64,000 bases of DNA from positions 47,655-111,654 of the forward strand of contig JANXZW010000015.1 in NCBI GenBank assembly GCA_025355305.1, read 5' to 3'. The position numbers and the translations under genes are program-made. Below are positions 35,901 to 45,000 of this stretch, piece by piece (the stretch's first letter is position 1; each line of letters starts with the position of its first letter). This DNA is from Actinomycetes bacterium. Its GTDB lineage: Bacteria; Actinomycetota; Actinomycetes; Nanopelagicales; Nanopelagicaceae. Under the pieces are notes generated by a model. It was not told the DNA's origin, made no database searches, and worked only from the letters and a program-made list of their open reading frames with translations.

Positions 35901-36390
35901 AGATTTCAAAACTGGGTATGTCGATGCCAATCCACGCATCAAGGAGTGCAAGGTTGAACTCCCTATCACCGCCCACCTCCCGATCGAATACCTGCCCTCC
36001 GAGCGCCTGCGCTTAGATCTCTATCGTCGAATGGCCGACTGTGCTAATGACGCTGATCTCGACGCCATCGTCGAGGAACTCAAAGATCGCTTCGGGGAAC
36101 TTCCTCTGCCCGCCCAGAGTCTGATCCACGTTGCCCGAGTGCGGACCTTGGCAAAGGCAAAGAACCTTACGGAGGTGGTCTGGCAGGGCAAGCACCTCAA
36201 GATTGCCCCCATTACCCTCCCCGAATCAGCTGAACTGCGGATTATGCGGATCTACCCAGGTTCCCTGGTCAAACAGGTAACCAAGAGCCTCTTGGTGGCC
36301 CGTAACGCCACCCCAAATTGGCTAGAAAATGGGTCGGTAAGCGATACTTCTGTCCTGTCTTGGACTATGGAAGTCCTACAAAATCTTTAG
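32956..36390 (+). CDS. mfd: Transcription-repair coupling factor Mfd
   Basis: Removes stalled RNA polymerase and recruits UvrA to lesions. The 1144 residues run from a UvrB-like N-terminus through the CarD-like RNA-polymerase-interacting domain (KPGDYVVHEQHGVGRYVEL) to the translocase, with Walker A GDVGYGKTEIA, the DEEQRFG box and RGRVGRGRDRAYSYFLY. The TTG at 32956 is preferred because GGGGAGG lies 5 bases upstream and the residues after it begin the family N-terminus. The frame stays open back to 32545, but that part is antisense to ppc. It opens the conserved mfd-mazG-eno order. Confidence 0.92.
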   Translation: MSALLRAFSEIEIDQSAAHLAAPTSSTGLLLAARSDSSPLIVVTASSRRADELKDELDTYLGVGSVVELPPWETLPHEKLSPKSDTVAARIKVLSNLESAKIIVTSVRALIQPIAPLEVPLLTLEIEQEMAMDQLMSHLLLLGFSRTDLVERRGDFAARGGILDIFLPDQDHPVRVDFFGDLIEELAWFTVADQRRFEPVIGGLKIYPCREILLTPKIRERAKYLSAAFPEVAELTSKLSEGIYVDGMESLQGLLRSDLTSLVDLLPANFQIVLIDEPRIHSRALDLLATNKEFLDASWSNAAQGASAPINLTAELAGGGYFTLEELRERANHWSSIDPYSTEFEESAQILPLSGVPEYRGDSEGLIADLQEWLTEKYLLIFTAAGSGIVERYAKLFSQAGLPVRLLKSVSSGLTRDAIYVLASPIEHGFISHEFKSALITEKDITGVRSSNKDQARMPSRRKKAIDPVELKPGDYVVHEQHGVGRYVELVTRTVAGISREYLVIEYAASKRGHPGDKLFVPTDTLEQVTKYVGGEAPTMHRIGGADWQNTKRKARKAVKQIAAELIQLYAARMSAPGFAFSQDTSWQRELEAAFPFVETNDQLSTIEEVKRDMERSHPMDRIICGDVGYGKTEIAIRAAFKAVQDAKQVAVLVPTTLLVQQHLKTFAERYAGFPVRIAGLSRFNTAKESKEILEGLARGSIDIVIGTHRLLSKDVIFRDLGLVIVDEEQRFGVEHKEELKKARTNIDVLSMSATPIPRTLEMAITGIREMSNITTPPEERHPVLTYVGPYDEKQVTAALHRELLRDGQIFYLHNRVESIDRVALRLKELVPEARIRTAHGQMGERELEEVILGFWERHFDILVCTTIIESGIDIPNANTLIVDRADAFGLSQLHQLRGRVGRGRDRAYSYFLYSPDKPLTEVAHDRLKTIATNTDLGSGMQVALKDLEIRGAGNMLGGEQSGHIAEVGFDLYMRMVGEAVEDFKTGYVDANPRIKECKVELPITAHLPIEYLPSERLRLDLYRRMADCANDADLDAIVEELKDRFGELPLPAQSLIHVARVRTLAKAKNLTEVVWQGKHLKIAPITLPESAELRIMRIYPGSLVKQVTKSLLVARNATPNWLENGSVSDTSVLSWTMEVLQNL

Positions 36391-36400
36391 GGAGTTCCGC

Positions 36401-37015
36401 GTGAAGAGGATTATTTCTGGCGTCATTGGTGCACTAGTTGTGGCTGGCGCAGGAGTAGGTCTCTGGCTCTTTCTGGATTCCGCCGCCTCGGCTGCGACTG
36501 TGGGCAAGACAAAGATCTCAGCCTCGCAGGTCGCAGGTAGCGTGAGCGCTGTCCTTTCTGAGCGCAAGACCGTCTCCACCAGTGGAATGCAGCTCGGTGT
36601 TGGCGCCGCGCTAGCCGCACAAGAGCTAGACCTTTACATTATTTCCGCTCTCTATGCCGACACCGCAGCTTCTCAAAACATCTCGGTAACCCAAACACAG
36701 ATTGACGCAGAGGCAGCCAGTATTCTCAAGCAAGCAGGCAGCGCAGCTGCGCTCAAATCTTTTGAAGTCTCCCGCGAAATTGCCGCCAAAGATTTCCCAC
36801 TCTTTGTCAAGACATACCTGTTGAATCAAGATCTCACCGCACTTGTGATCAAAAAGGGAACGGCATCAGCGAGCGCCGCTAGCGCAGTTGGGTTGCTGGT
36901 TAGCGCACAAGGAAGTAAAGAGGGCGTCAAGGTCGATAAGAAATTTGGCACATGGGATGCAATTAATCTCGCGGTGGTTGCTCCGACCGGTTCAACTCCA
37001 ACAGCGGGTAACTAG
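36401..37015 (+). CDS. SurA N-terminal-like exported chaperone-domain protein
   Basis: A 204-residue protein with a basic start (MKRIISG) and a hydrophobic segment (about 7-32) ending near SAASA, likely a signal peptide or anchor. The remainder is Ala-rich and helical and resembles the SurA N-terminal chaperone fold found in actinobacterial proteins at this locus between mfd and mazG. No PPIase domain is present. It may aid folding of exported proteins. The start is GTG at 36401, 10 bases after mfd. Confidence 0.65.
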   Translation: MKRIISGVIGALVVAGAGVGLWLFLDSAASAATVGKTKISASQVAGSVSAVLSERKTVSTSGMQLGVGAALAAQELDLYIISALYADTAASQNISVTQTQIDAEAASILKQAGSAAALKSFEVSREIAAKDFPLFVKTYLLNQDLTALVIKKGTASASAASAVGLLVSAQGSKEGVKVDKKFGTWDAINLAVVAPTGSTPTAGN

Positions 37016-37053
37016 TTCAGAAGATCTATTGAAGAAATGACCCCTGATTTCAG

Positions 37054-37701
37054 ATGACATCTGAGTTAATTCGACTGCAAGAGGTAATGCATCGACTCCG
37101 CTCACCCGGCGGGTGTCCTTGGGATGCCGAGCAGACCCACGAATCTCTTCTGAAATATCTCTTGGAAGAGTCCTATGAGTTCTCCGAGGCGGTTGATGAG
37201 AGAGATCGCACGGCGATGCGCGAAGAGTTGGGCGATGTCTTACTTCAGGTTTATTTTCATGCCGCAATCGCTGCAGAGGATCTCGCTGACCCATTCACGA
37301 TTGAGGATGTAGCTGGTGGGATCGCGGATAAGTTGATTCGACGCCACCCCCATGTTTTCAGCGGATCCGAGGTGACATTTGATGATGTTCTGGAGAACTG
37401 GGAGAAGCAGAAGCGCGAAGAGAAGGGCCGGACCTCCGCTATAGAGGGAGTCCCACTCGCTCAACCTGCGATGGCGCTTGCTGCGAAGATGATCTATCGA
37501 GCAGATAAATACGGTTATTCACTCCCTGTTTCCCATCCGATCACGTTACCCAGCGATACTGATGAGGCTAAATTGGGCGAGATACTGCTTGGAGTTATCG
37601 ATCAGGCGCAGGAACTTGGAATAGATGCTGAGATCGCACTTCGAACCGCGACCAAGATTTATATCGCAGCCATCCAGGAGCATGAGGCCGGCGCCAAGTA
37701 A
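37054..37701 (+). CDS. mazG: MazG nucleoside triphosphate pyrophosphohydrolase
   Basis: Hydrolyses non-canonical or excess NTPs to NMP and pyrophosphate. The 215-residue protein has the conserved start LRSPGGCPWDAEQTHESLLKYLLEE and the metal-binding EESYE...REELGDVLLQV pattern. A second, shorter helical part follows after a charged linker (KREEKGRTSA). Position between mfd and eno matches M. tuberculosis Rv1021. No Shine-Dalgarno is evident before the ATG. Confidence 0.9.
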   Translation: MTSELIRLQEVMHRLRSPGGCPWDAEQTHESLLKYLLEESYEFSEAVDERDRTAMREELGDVLLQVYFHAAIAAEDLADPFTIEDVAGGIADKLIRRHPHVFSGSEVTFDDVLENWEKQKREEKGRTSAIEGVPLAQPAMALAAKMIYRADKYGYSLPVSHPITLPSDTDEAKLGEILLGVIDQAQELGIDAEIALRTATKIYIAAIQEHEAGAK

Positions 37702-37720
37702 CGGACCTGGGCGAGAGTTA

Positions 37721-37760
37721 AGTAAGCCTTACTGGTCCTTACGCACTGACTGGCTAGAAT
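37721..37760 (+). promoter_or_regulatory. Probable eno promoter region with 13-bp palindrome
   Basis: TAGAAT at 37755-37760 is a good -10 box, 30 bases before the GTG start. AGTAAGCCTTACT (37721-37733) is an inverted repeat next to the expected -35 position, where no good hexamer is seen. The arrangement would suit an activator or repressor site, but evidence is limited. Confidence 0.3.
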
Positions 37761-37778
37761 TACACCCATAACAACTAA

Positions 37779-39068
<1,290 letters not shown>

Positions 39069-39081
39069 GCCTTAAAACACC

Positions 39082-39471
39082 ATGTTTAGAAGCATCTCCG
39101 GGCGAAGCTTGGCCTTCGCCACGGTCTTGCTGATTTTGGCGATTACAGTCGCTCCGCCGCTCCATAGTTACTTTACGCAACGAGCACAGATCAATGCGTA
39201 TGGAGTCCAACTTGCTGCCTCCCAAGCTACCTTGCAAGAGGCAGAGAAGGAGTTGACTCAATGGAGCGACCCAACATATGTCACTTCGCAAGCTCGAATT
39301 CGATTGCACTATATCTTTCCGGGGGAGCGCGAATACGTGGTCTTGACCAATAGCAATCCCAAGGTGGCTCTCAGCGTTCCTGTTGCGCCCATTGAAGGGC
39401 TAGCACCCTGGAATACCCCTTGGTACTCCAGGGTGCTAGACACCATTACCAGTGTGGGCCAATCCAAGTGA
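39082..39471 (+). CDS. ftsB: Septum formation initiator FtsB/DivIC-like
   Basis: A divisome protein of 129 residues. A short cytosolic N-terminus (1-8) is followed by one membrane segment (about 9-28) and a coiled-coil stretch (about 33-62, RAQINAYGVQLAASQATLQEAEKEL). The DPTYVTSQARIRLHYIFPGEREY motif is typical of actinobacterial FtsB/DivIC. Position after eno matches M. tuberculosis Rv1024. Its TGA overlaps the GTG start of the next gene. Confidence 0.88.
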   Translation: MFRSISGRSLAFATVLLILAITVAPPLHSYFTQRAQINAYGVQLAASQATLQEAEKELTQWSDPTYVTSQARIRLHYIFPGEREYVVLTNSNPKVALSVPVAPIEGLAPWNTPWYSRVLDTITSVGQSK

Positions 39472-39959
39472 GGGAGCAAGCGACTTCGCAAGATCTTGAA
39501 GCAATCGCGCGGCAACTCGGTCGCACCCCTCGCGATGTCCACGGGATTTCACATCGCTGCCCCTGTGGCAAACCTGATGTTGTAGAAACGCCTCCGCGTT
39601 TATCTGATGGAACTCCATTTCCTACTTTTTACTACGCCACGTGTCCCCGTCTGACTGCAACCATTTCAACGCTGGAGAGTTCGGGGTTGATGGCGCAGAT
39701 GCAGGAGCGTCTGGAAGTTGATCCAGAACTTTCGGGCCAATATCGCGCAGCGCACGATGATTATCAGGCAGCGCGGGCAGCTCTTGGAATGCAAGTTCCA
39801 GAGGTGGAGGGGATAAGCGCTGGCGGAATGCCCGATCGGGTGAAGTGCCTCCACTCTCTGGTGGCGCACTCACTCAGCGCTGGTTCGGGCGTTAATCCAT
39901 TGGGAGATGAGGCGCTCGCCGCTCTTTCCGAATGGTGGATGGTGAACCCGTGCGAGTAG
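39468..39959 (+). CDS. DUF501 family protein
   Basis: A 163-residue protein of DUF501, with ARQLGRTPRDVHGISHRCPCGKPDVVETPPRL and FPTFYYATCPRLTATISTLESSG near the N-terminus and GMPDRVKCLHSLVAHSLSAG near the C-terminus. Conserved Cys and His residues suggest metal binding. The family is regularly encoded between ftsB and ppx in actinobacteria (Rv1025). Its function is unknown. The GTG at 39468 is in a GTGA overlap with ftsB. Confidence 0.88.
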   Translation: MREQATSQDLEAIARQLGRTPRDVHGISHRCPCGKPDVVETPPRLSDGTPFPTFYYATCPRLTATISTLESSGLMAQMQERLEVDPELSGQYRAAHDDYQAARAALGMQVPEVEGISAGGMPDRVKCLHSLVAHSLSAGSGVNPLGDEALAALSEWWMVNPCE

Positions 39960-40864
39960 CAGCGATCGATTGTGGAACCAACTCGCTACGCCTACTGGTA
40001 GCAGATGTTGATGGAGCGAATTTTCGGGAGGTGCACCGCGATATGCGTGTAGTGCGTCTGGGGCAGGGCGTCGATAAAAATAAGGCATTTACCCCAGAGG
40101 CGATTGAAAGAACTCTCCTTGCAACTGCAGAGTATGCAGATGTTATTCGATCTAAAGGAGTAGAAAAGTTGCGCTTCTGTGCCACGAGCGCGACCCGCGA
40201 CGCGGCTAATAGAGATCTCTTTCTTTATGGGGTTCGAGATATCTTAGGCGTTTTGCCCGATGTAATTCCTGGTAGCGAAGAGGCGGCGCTCTCTTTTCTC
40301 GGCGCCACAAAAGAGTTAGGGCAAGAGTTAGCACCATTCTTGGTGGTCGATATTGGTGGTGGCTCCACGGAGTTTGTGCTCGGGGCTACAGAAGTGGTTG
40401 CCGCCCATTCAGTCAATATCGGATGTGTGCGCATGGCAGAGCGCCACTTGACAACGCAACCACCAACGAAAGAGCAAATCAGCGGCGCCATCAGCGATAT
40501 TGATGCGGCGATAGAGATCGCTGGTAGTTATGTGGAATTTGGGGCGGCGCAGAGCCTGATCGCAGTAGCGGGTACAGCAACAACAGTCGCAGCTGCCGCG
40601 CTTGGACTCAATGAATATGACCGCTATGCAATTCACCTCTCACGGATTCCGGCGGAAAAAGTGCACGAAATTGCCACGATGTTTGCCTCTATGAATCGTG
40701 GAGAGATAGCTGCTCTCGGCTACATGCATCCGGGTCGCGTCGATGTAATAGCAGCAGGCTCGCTAGTCCTATCGCGCGTGATGACCCTGACGGGCGCTAC
40801 CGAATTTATCGCATCTGAATCCGACATCCTGGATGGAATCGCCTGGGGCCTTGCCACGCTATAA
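39950..40864 (+). CDS. ppx: Exopolyphosphatase / pppGpp phosphohydrolase (Ppx/GppA)
   Basis: A 304-residue member of the ASKHA fold phosphatases acting on polyphosphate or (p)ppGpp. The phosphate-1 loop is AAIDCGTNSLRLLVADV and the phosphate-2 loop is VVDIGGGSTEFVLGA. The second ATP-like motif AVAGTATTVAAA is clear. It is the short form, as in Rv1026 (Ppx2), without the C-terminal HD domain of E. coli enzymes. The GTG at 39950 is preferred because the family begins RVAAIDCGTNS; ATG at 39932 is an alternative. It overlaps the DUF501 gene. Confidence 0.87.
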   Translation: MRVAAIDCGTNSLRLLVADVDGANFREVHRDMRVVRLGQGVDKNKAFTPEAIERTLLATAEYADVIRSKGVEKLRFCATSATRDAANRDLFLYGVRDILGVLPDVIPGSEEAALSFLGATKELGQELAPFLVVDIGGGSTEFVLGATEVVAAHSVNIGCVRMAERHLTTQPPTKEQISGAISDIDAAIEIAGSYVEFGAAQSLIAVAGTATTVAAAALGLNEYDRYAIHLSRIPAEKVHEIATMFASMNRGEIAALGYMHPGRVDVIAAGSLVLSRVMTLTGATEFIASESDILDGIAWGLATL

Positions 40865-41549
40865 AACGATCGCGGCGCTTGATAAAGCGATAACCGCCTG
40901 CACTCTCTGCCCTCGCCTCGTGCTGTGGCGCGAGGAGGTCGCGATCACCAAACGCGCTGCTTACGCGGATCACAACTATTGGGGGAAACCGGTAACGGGT
41001 TTTGGTGACCCCAAAGCAGAGATCATCATTGTGGGCCTTGCTCCCGGTGCGCATGGTGCAAATAGAACAGGTCGCATATTTACCGGCGATAGCTCGGGGA
41101 GTTTTCTCTTTCCTGCCCTCTTTCGCGCCGGACTGGCAAAGTTACCGAGTAGCGACTCTCGCTCCGATGGGCAAGAGCTCTACCGGACACGGATTCTCTG
41201 TGCGGTACGTTGTGCGCCGCCCGAAAATAAACCGACGCTAGAAGAAAAAGCTGCCTGTGCACCATTTATGGCCAACGAGATCCAACTCTTGTTGCCCACC
41301 GCAAAAGTATTTGTTGCACTTGGTAACTTTGCATGGACGGGATTGATAACTCAATTACTTGCGATGGGCTTTGTGATTCCCACACCGCGACCAAAATTTG
41401 GCCATGGCGCTTTTTTTACCGCACGATCAAGTGAGGGCCAAGAGTTAAAGATCATCGGTAGTTACCATCCGAGCCAGCAAAATACCTTCACAAAGAAGTT
41501 AACTCCGGCGATGTTGGATGGCATTTTCAAGATGGCGAACCAGGCCTAG
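40833..41549 (+). CDS. udgB: Uracil-DNA glycosylase, family 5 (UdgB) with Fe-S cluster
   Basis: Removes uracil and some damaged bases from DNA. The 238 residues carry GFGDPKAEIIIVGLAPGAHGANRTGRIFTGD at about 56-86, the family 5 motif that lacks the usual catalytic polar residue, and the late motif SYHPSQQNTFT. Cys23 and Cys26 (TACTLCPRL) with two Cys in ILCAVRCAPP can ligate a 4Fe-4S cluster. It overlaps ppx by 32 bases at the start. Its 3' end overlaps the convergent membrane-protein gene by 51 bases. Confidence 0.9.
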   Translation: MESPGALPRYKTIAALDKAITACTLCPRLVLWREEVAITKRAAYADHNYWGKPVTGFGDPKAEIIIVGLAPGAHGANRTGRIFTGDSSGSFLFPALFRAGLAKLPSSDSRSDGQELYRTRILCAVRCAPPENKPTLEEKAACAPFMANEIQLLLPTAKVFVALGNFAWTGLITQLLAMGFVIPTPRPKFGHGAFFTARSSEGQELKIIGSYHPSQQNTFTKKLTPAMLDGIFKMANQA

Positions 41550-42179
41550 CCAGATCGCCACTGAGTTACCAATAAAGAGCGCGAAGCAGAGCGTTCCAAC
41601 TCCCACTCGACCACCGGCGATCCAGCCAACCGTGAAGACGGAGATCTCCAAAACCAAGCGCACTCGTCCCACTCGAATTCCAGTTACTCGATGTACTCCA
41701 GTCATTAATCCATCACGCGGACCTGGTCCAAGTCCACAAGTGATGTAAAAAGCGGAGCCAGCGCCAATGAGGGCGATTCCACCAAAGACATAAGCAAAGC
41801 GCACCCAGATCGCGTGATGTTGAATAGGAAAGATGTCGGTTCCAATTTGTAACGCTGTGGAAATCACGACGATATTTGCCAATGTACCAAATCCTGGGCG
41901 CTGATTCAGTGGGATCCAAGCAAGAAGAACAACAATGCTGATGAAGAAAGTGGACCAACCAAGTGAGAGTGGGGTGTGCTTGCTTAAGCCTTGTGAGAGG
42001 ACCGCCCATGGAGAGTTCCCCAGTGTTGATTGGATCAGGAGAGCCTCACCTAGCCCAAAGACCGTTAAGCCGGAGAGCAGTATTAGTAGGCGAAGGGGAG
42101 TAAGAGACCAACGACTTGGCGCAGTCCAACTTGTATGTGGGATCGTCCTATGCGGACGGAGCAGCTTCTTTAAATTCAC
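41499..42179 (-). CDS. YczE-like integral membrane protein
   Basis: A 226-residue protein with about five to six membrane segments, of the YczE/YitT-like family. The features are LGEALLIQSTLGNSPWAVLSQGLS near the N-terminus and AFYITCGLGPGPRDGLMTGVHRVTGIRVG in the second half. The function of the family is not established. The GTG at 42179 overlaps the stop of the aminotransferase gene (GTGA), so the two are translationally coupled, which suggests a shared pathway. A GTG at 42203 would extend it into the aminotransferase gene. Confidence 0.75.
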   Translation of the reverse strand: MNLKKLLRPHRTIPHTSWTAPSRWSLTPLRLLILLSGLTVFGLGEALLIQSTLGNSPWAVLSQGLSKHTPLSLGWSTFFISIVVLLAWIPLNQRPGFGTLANIVVISTALQIGTDIFPIQHHAIWVRFAYVFGGIALIGAGSAFYITCGLGPGPRDGLMTGVHRVTGIRVGRVRLVLEISVFTVGWIAGGRVGVGTLCFALFIGNSVAIWLGLVRHLENAIQHRRS

Positions 42180-43537
42180 TGGGCCGCGACGAGATCTGCG
42201 CACATGGCGCGAAAGGCAACGGTATGTGCATCGATATCGGCGATAGTAGTTTGTGGAGAGACGAGCGCCATATTGTGGAAAGGAGTGATGAGGAAGCCAT
42301 CGTTGAGTAGCCGTAGGTGGACGTATTGCTCCAGCTCAAAATCACCGGCATCGGAGGCCTCCTTACCGGTCTTAGGAGCTGCCGCTTGGAACAAGTACTC
42401 ACCGCGTGCTCCTAATCGAGAGCAATGCCAAGGTAGAGCAAATTCATTGATCGCGGCATCGACGCCATCACACCAGCGCTGCCCCAACTCCACCATATGT
42501 TTGAAGGCGGCATCGGTGAGGACCTCGGTGAGCGTTGCCCGCATGGCCGCCAGGCTAAGCGCGTTACCCGCCAAGGTGCTACCGATTCCACCAGTATCAA
42601 TGAGTTCGCGCTCAACCTTCGCTTGGATGCGTGCCGCGACCTCGCTGGTCATTCCAAAAGTTCCCGTTGGGATTCCACCGGCGATCGCCTTTCCAATAGT
42701 CAGAACATCGGGCTTAAGTCCGTATAAAGCGGTCATCCCTCCGGGACCAACCGAGATTGTGTGGGTCTCATCAATAATCCAGATGGCACCATATTTCTTA
42801 GCGAGCTCGCCGACGGCTTGCAAATACCCCTCATCGGGAAGCACAATTCCGATGTTTGTCATAGCCGGTTCCATCAATATTGCAGCCACATCTCCGTGCG
42901 CTAGCGCCGCCTCCATCGCAGCTAAATTGTTGAATTCAACGACTCGAGTTGTTTGCGCGAGAGGGACCGGGGAACCAAGGTTTCCTTGACGCATCACGGT
43001 GTTTCCTGACTCGTCGAGGGTAGCAAATGTTTCATCGACCGATCCGTGATAACACTTGTCGATGACAATGATCTTTGAACGATCGGTAATTAGTCTGGAG
43101 TAACGGATCACGTGTCGATTGGCATCGGTGGCTGTGACGGTGAACTGCCATAGCGCAAGACCGAAGCGCCGCGAAAGTTCAGTGGCAACGATCACTGCGT
43201 CCCTCGTTGGCAGCATCGCAGTAAGTCCGCGTTTGAGCTGCGCGTTAATTGCATCGACAGTCGCCTGGGGCGAGTGCCCGGTCATTGAACCGGTATCGCC
43301 TAAGCAGAGATCCACATATTCCAGGCCATCAACATCGGTGAAATGTGCTCCCTGTGCACTATCTACAAAGATTGGGTAAGCCCCTGGCCACTTGGCCATC
43401 CATGACATTGGCACACCTCCAGGCATCACCTCTTTAGCCTGAGCAAATAAGGCGCCACTCTTGGGGTGAAGTTGTAAGAAGCGATTCTCTTCAATTGCGA
43501 TTAACTTCTTTAGGTGAGTCCTATTAATCAATGACAT
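42176..43537 (-). CDS. Class-III PLP aminotransferase (glutamate-1-semialdehyde-aminomutase-like)
   Basis: A 453-residue fold-type I aminotransferase. The N-terminus MSLINRTHLKKLIAIEENRF leads into FPVFV-like YPIFVDSAQGAHFTDVDG and the small-domain glycine region SMTGHSPQAT. The PLP-binding Asp is in WIIDETHTIS and the Lys in TIGKAIAGGIPTG. Resemblance is to amine or amino-acid transaminases of this class, not to the heme-pathway HemL of about 430 residues. The ATG at 43537 is supported by a TAGAAT box 7 bases upstream. The substrate is unknown. A membrane protein gene is coupled downstream. Confidence 0.82.
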   Translation of the reverse strand: MSLINRTHLKKLIAIEENRFLQLHPKSGALFAQAKEVMPGGVPMSWMAKWPGAYPIFVDSAQGAHFTDVDGLEYVDLCLGDTGSMTGHSPQATVDAINAQLKRGLTAMLPTRDAVIVATELSRRFGLALWQFTVTATDANRHVIRYSRLITDRSKIIVIDKCYHGSVDETFATLDESGNTVMRQGNLGSPVPLAQTTRVVEFNNLAAMEAALAHGDVAAILMEPAMTNIGIVLPDEGYLQAVGELAKKYGAIWIIDETHTISVGPGGMTALYGLKPDVLTIGKAIAGGIPTGTFGMTSEVAARIQAKVERELIDTGGIGSTLAGNALSLAAMRATLTEVLTDAAFKHMVELGQRWCDGVDAAINEFALPWHCSRLGARGEYLFQAAAPKTGKEASDAGDFELEQYVHLRLLNDGFLITPFHNMALVSPQTTIADIDAHTVAFRAMCADLVAAQ

Positions 43538-43544
43538 GGCACGG

Positions 43545-43550
43545 ATTCTA
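43545..43550 (-). promoter_or_regulatory. -10 box of leaderless aminotransferase promoter
   Basis: On the minus strand TAGAAT ends 7 bases before the ATG at 43537. No Shine-Dalgarno is present. Confidence 0.45.
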
Positions 43551-43617
43551 GGGGATACTGAACTACGTTCGTTATTGATAATCTCCTTGAGGTTACCCGC
43601 GGTAGAAGGGAAAGTTG

Positions 43618-43923
43618 ATGGAGCTCTTTGACTTGCGCATTGTTGTCGATCACATTGAGGGTCGTCCGGTATGCGGACTTTCAGTTGGTGATTACTTCGA
43701 GGTGAGGAATAGTTCTCAGGTGAGAATTCCCGAGGGCAAGCACTTTTGCCTCTTTGCGATCTCCTCGGCGCTTGCGCTACTACCAGCGAAGGCACGCCAA
43801 TTAGCGGCGGATGATTGGTTGGAGCGAGATTCCTTGGTTGCTTGTCCTGACCCCGATGAGAGGTTGATTATGCGTATCGAGCGCGTCAGAAAAGTGGTTC
43901 TCGACTCAAACGAACTCACTTAA
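43618..43923 (+). CDS. TIGR04076 family protein
   Basis: A 101-residue protein resembling TIGR04076: an opening FDLRIVVDHIEGRPVCGLSVGDYFEV, then RIPEGKHFCLFAISSALALLPA and a final DPDERLIMRIERV. These small alpha/beta proteins are of unknown function, and some accompany reductases and peptidases. The ATG at 43618 is preferred to the TTG before it because AGAAGGGA lies upstream. It is divergent from the aminotransferase and ends 4 bases into the convergent aldo/keto reductase gene. Confidence 0.65.
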   Translation: MELFDLRIVVDHIEGRPVCGLSVGDYFEVRNSSQVRIPEGKHFCLFAISSALALLPAKARQLAADDWLERDSLVACPDPDERLIMRIERVRKVVLDSNELT

Positions 43924-44960
43924 TTATTGTTGGTGTGCATGATGTTGCGATGTTTATCGCTATGGCGCTCTAGCTCAAAGACCTCACCAGTTGGTCCGAG
44001 CGATCTCGCTAGTACTTGCCCGAGTGCTTCTCGCTCTTCGCTGGCAAGAGTGATCTCGGGAATGCGCAGATTGCCGGCAAGATGGTTCACATTTCTCGCA
44101 CCTACAATGACAGCGCTCACACCGGGTTGACTCAGGGTGAAGGCCGAGGAGATGGTGGCGATATCTGACTGATGGTTAATTGCAATCTGATTTAAAACTC
44201 TGAGAAGCTGTTGAAAAAGTTCCCAACCGCCAAATTCTGCAATGATCAATCGGTATTTTATATTTGAACGGGTCTCAAATTTTGTTGGCTCGGGAGCACC
44301 CAAATATTTTTCGCTGATGAATCCTCCCGCAACAGTTCCGTAGCAGAGAACTCCAATTCCCTCTGAGAGGCAAAAATCAATCATCCCGCTCTCTGGTCGG
44401 CGATCAAGCAGGGAGTATTGCAATTGAATACTGGCAGGTTTAAGTCCTGCACCCACCATCTGCGCCAATCGAAGTTGATCAAAATTGGTCACTCCCACCT
44501 CTCTAATTAAGCCCTCCTCCTTTAAATGAAAGAGTTCTTCCAAGGCGCGAAGATAATTCTGTGCTTCATATCGCCACCAGTGAAACTGCACGAGATCTAC
44601 CTGCTCAACTCCAAGCCGCTCCAGAGAGCGCGAGACAATTTCGCGTGCATCGTTCGGCTGATAATCATCAAGAAATTTCTCGTTGGGTACATACTTAGTG
44701 TGGAGTTGAACTTGTTCCCGGGCCGCAGCGCCATCGCGTTCTATTATTTTCCGCAGCGCCCTGCCAACTAACTCTTCAACACCAGTGTAGATATCGCCAA
44801 AATCAAGAGTAAAGATACCGGAGTCTAAAAAACTCACTATATCTGTGATCGCTTGCTCCTGGGAGATGACCGAATCCAATGAGTGTCCACTGCTCAGTTG
44901 CCATCCTCCTTTAATAACAGGAGAGATCCAGTAGTTAGGAACGAGTTCAACCTTCCTCAT
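43920..44960 (-). CDS. Aldo/keto reductase
   Basis: An NADPH-dependent oxidoreductase of 346 residues with a TIM-barrel fold. The catalytic tetrad is visible as Asp53 and Tyr58 (LDFGDIYTG), Lys in LHTKYVP and His in VQFHWW. The cofactor end reads GVSAVIVGARN. It is a clear paralogue of the N-terminal part of the gene just upstream and probably arose by tandem duplication, without the RidA-like tail. The ATG at 44960 lacks a Shine-Dalgarno, and a short tandem repeat lies immediately before it; a start at 45023 would put the repeat in the protein. It is the last gene of the long minus-strand run. Confidence 0.85.
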   Translation of the reverse strand: MRKVELVPNYWISPVIKGGWQLSSGHSLDSVISQEQAITDIVSFLDSGIFTLDFGDIYTGVEELVGRALRKIIERDGAAAREQVQLHTKYVPNEKFLDDYQPNDAREIVSRSLERLGVEQVDLVQFHWWRYEAQNYLRALEELFHLKEEGLIREVGVTNFDQLRLAQMVGAGLKPASIQLQYSLLDRRPESGMIDFCLSEGIGVLCYGTVAGGFISEKYLGAPEPTKFETRSNIKYRLIIAEFGGWELFQQLLRVLNQIAINHQSDIATISSAFTLSQPGVSAVIVGARNVNHLAGNLRIPEITLASEEREALGQVLARSLGPTGEVFELERHSDKHRNIMHTNNN

Positions 44961-45000
44961 GGGAGGGTCACGGGAGAGGTTACGGGAGAGGTCATGGGAG
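44961..45000. repeat. Short tandem repeat between the two aldo/keto reductase genes
   Basis: Three near-identical units, GGGAGGGTCAC, GGGAGAGGTTAC and GGGAGAGGTCAT, are followed by a partial GGGAG. They span the stop codon of the upstream gene and the 31-base gap before the next start codon. Confidence 0.7.
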
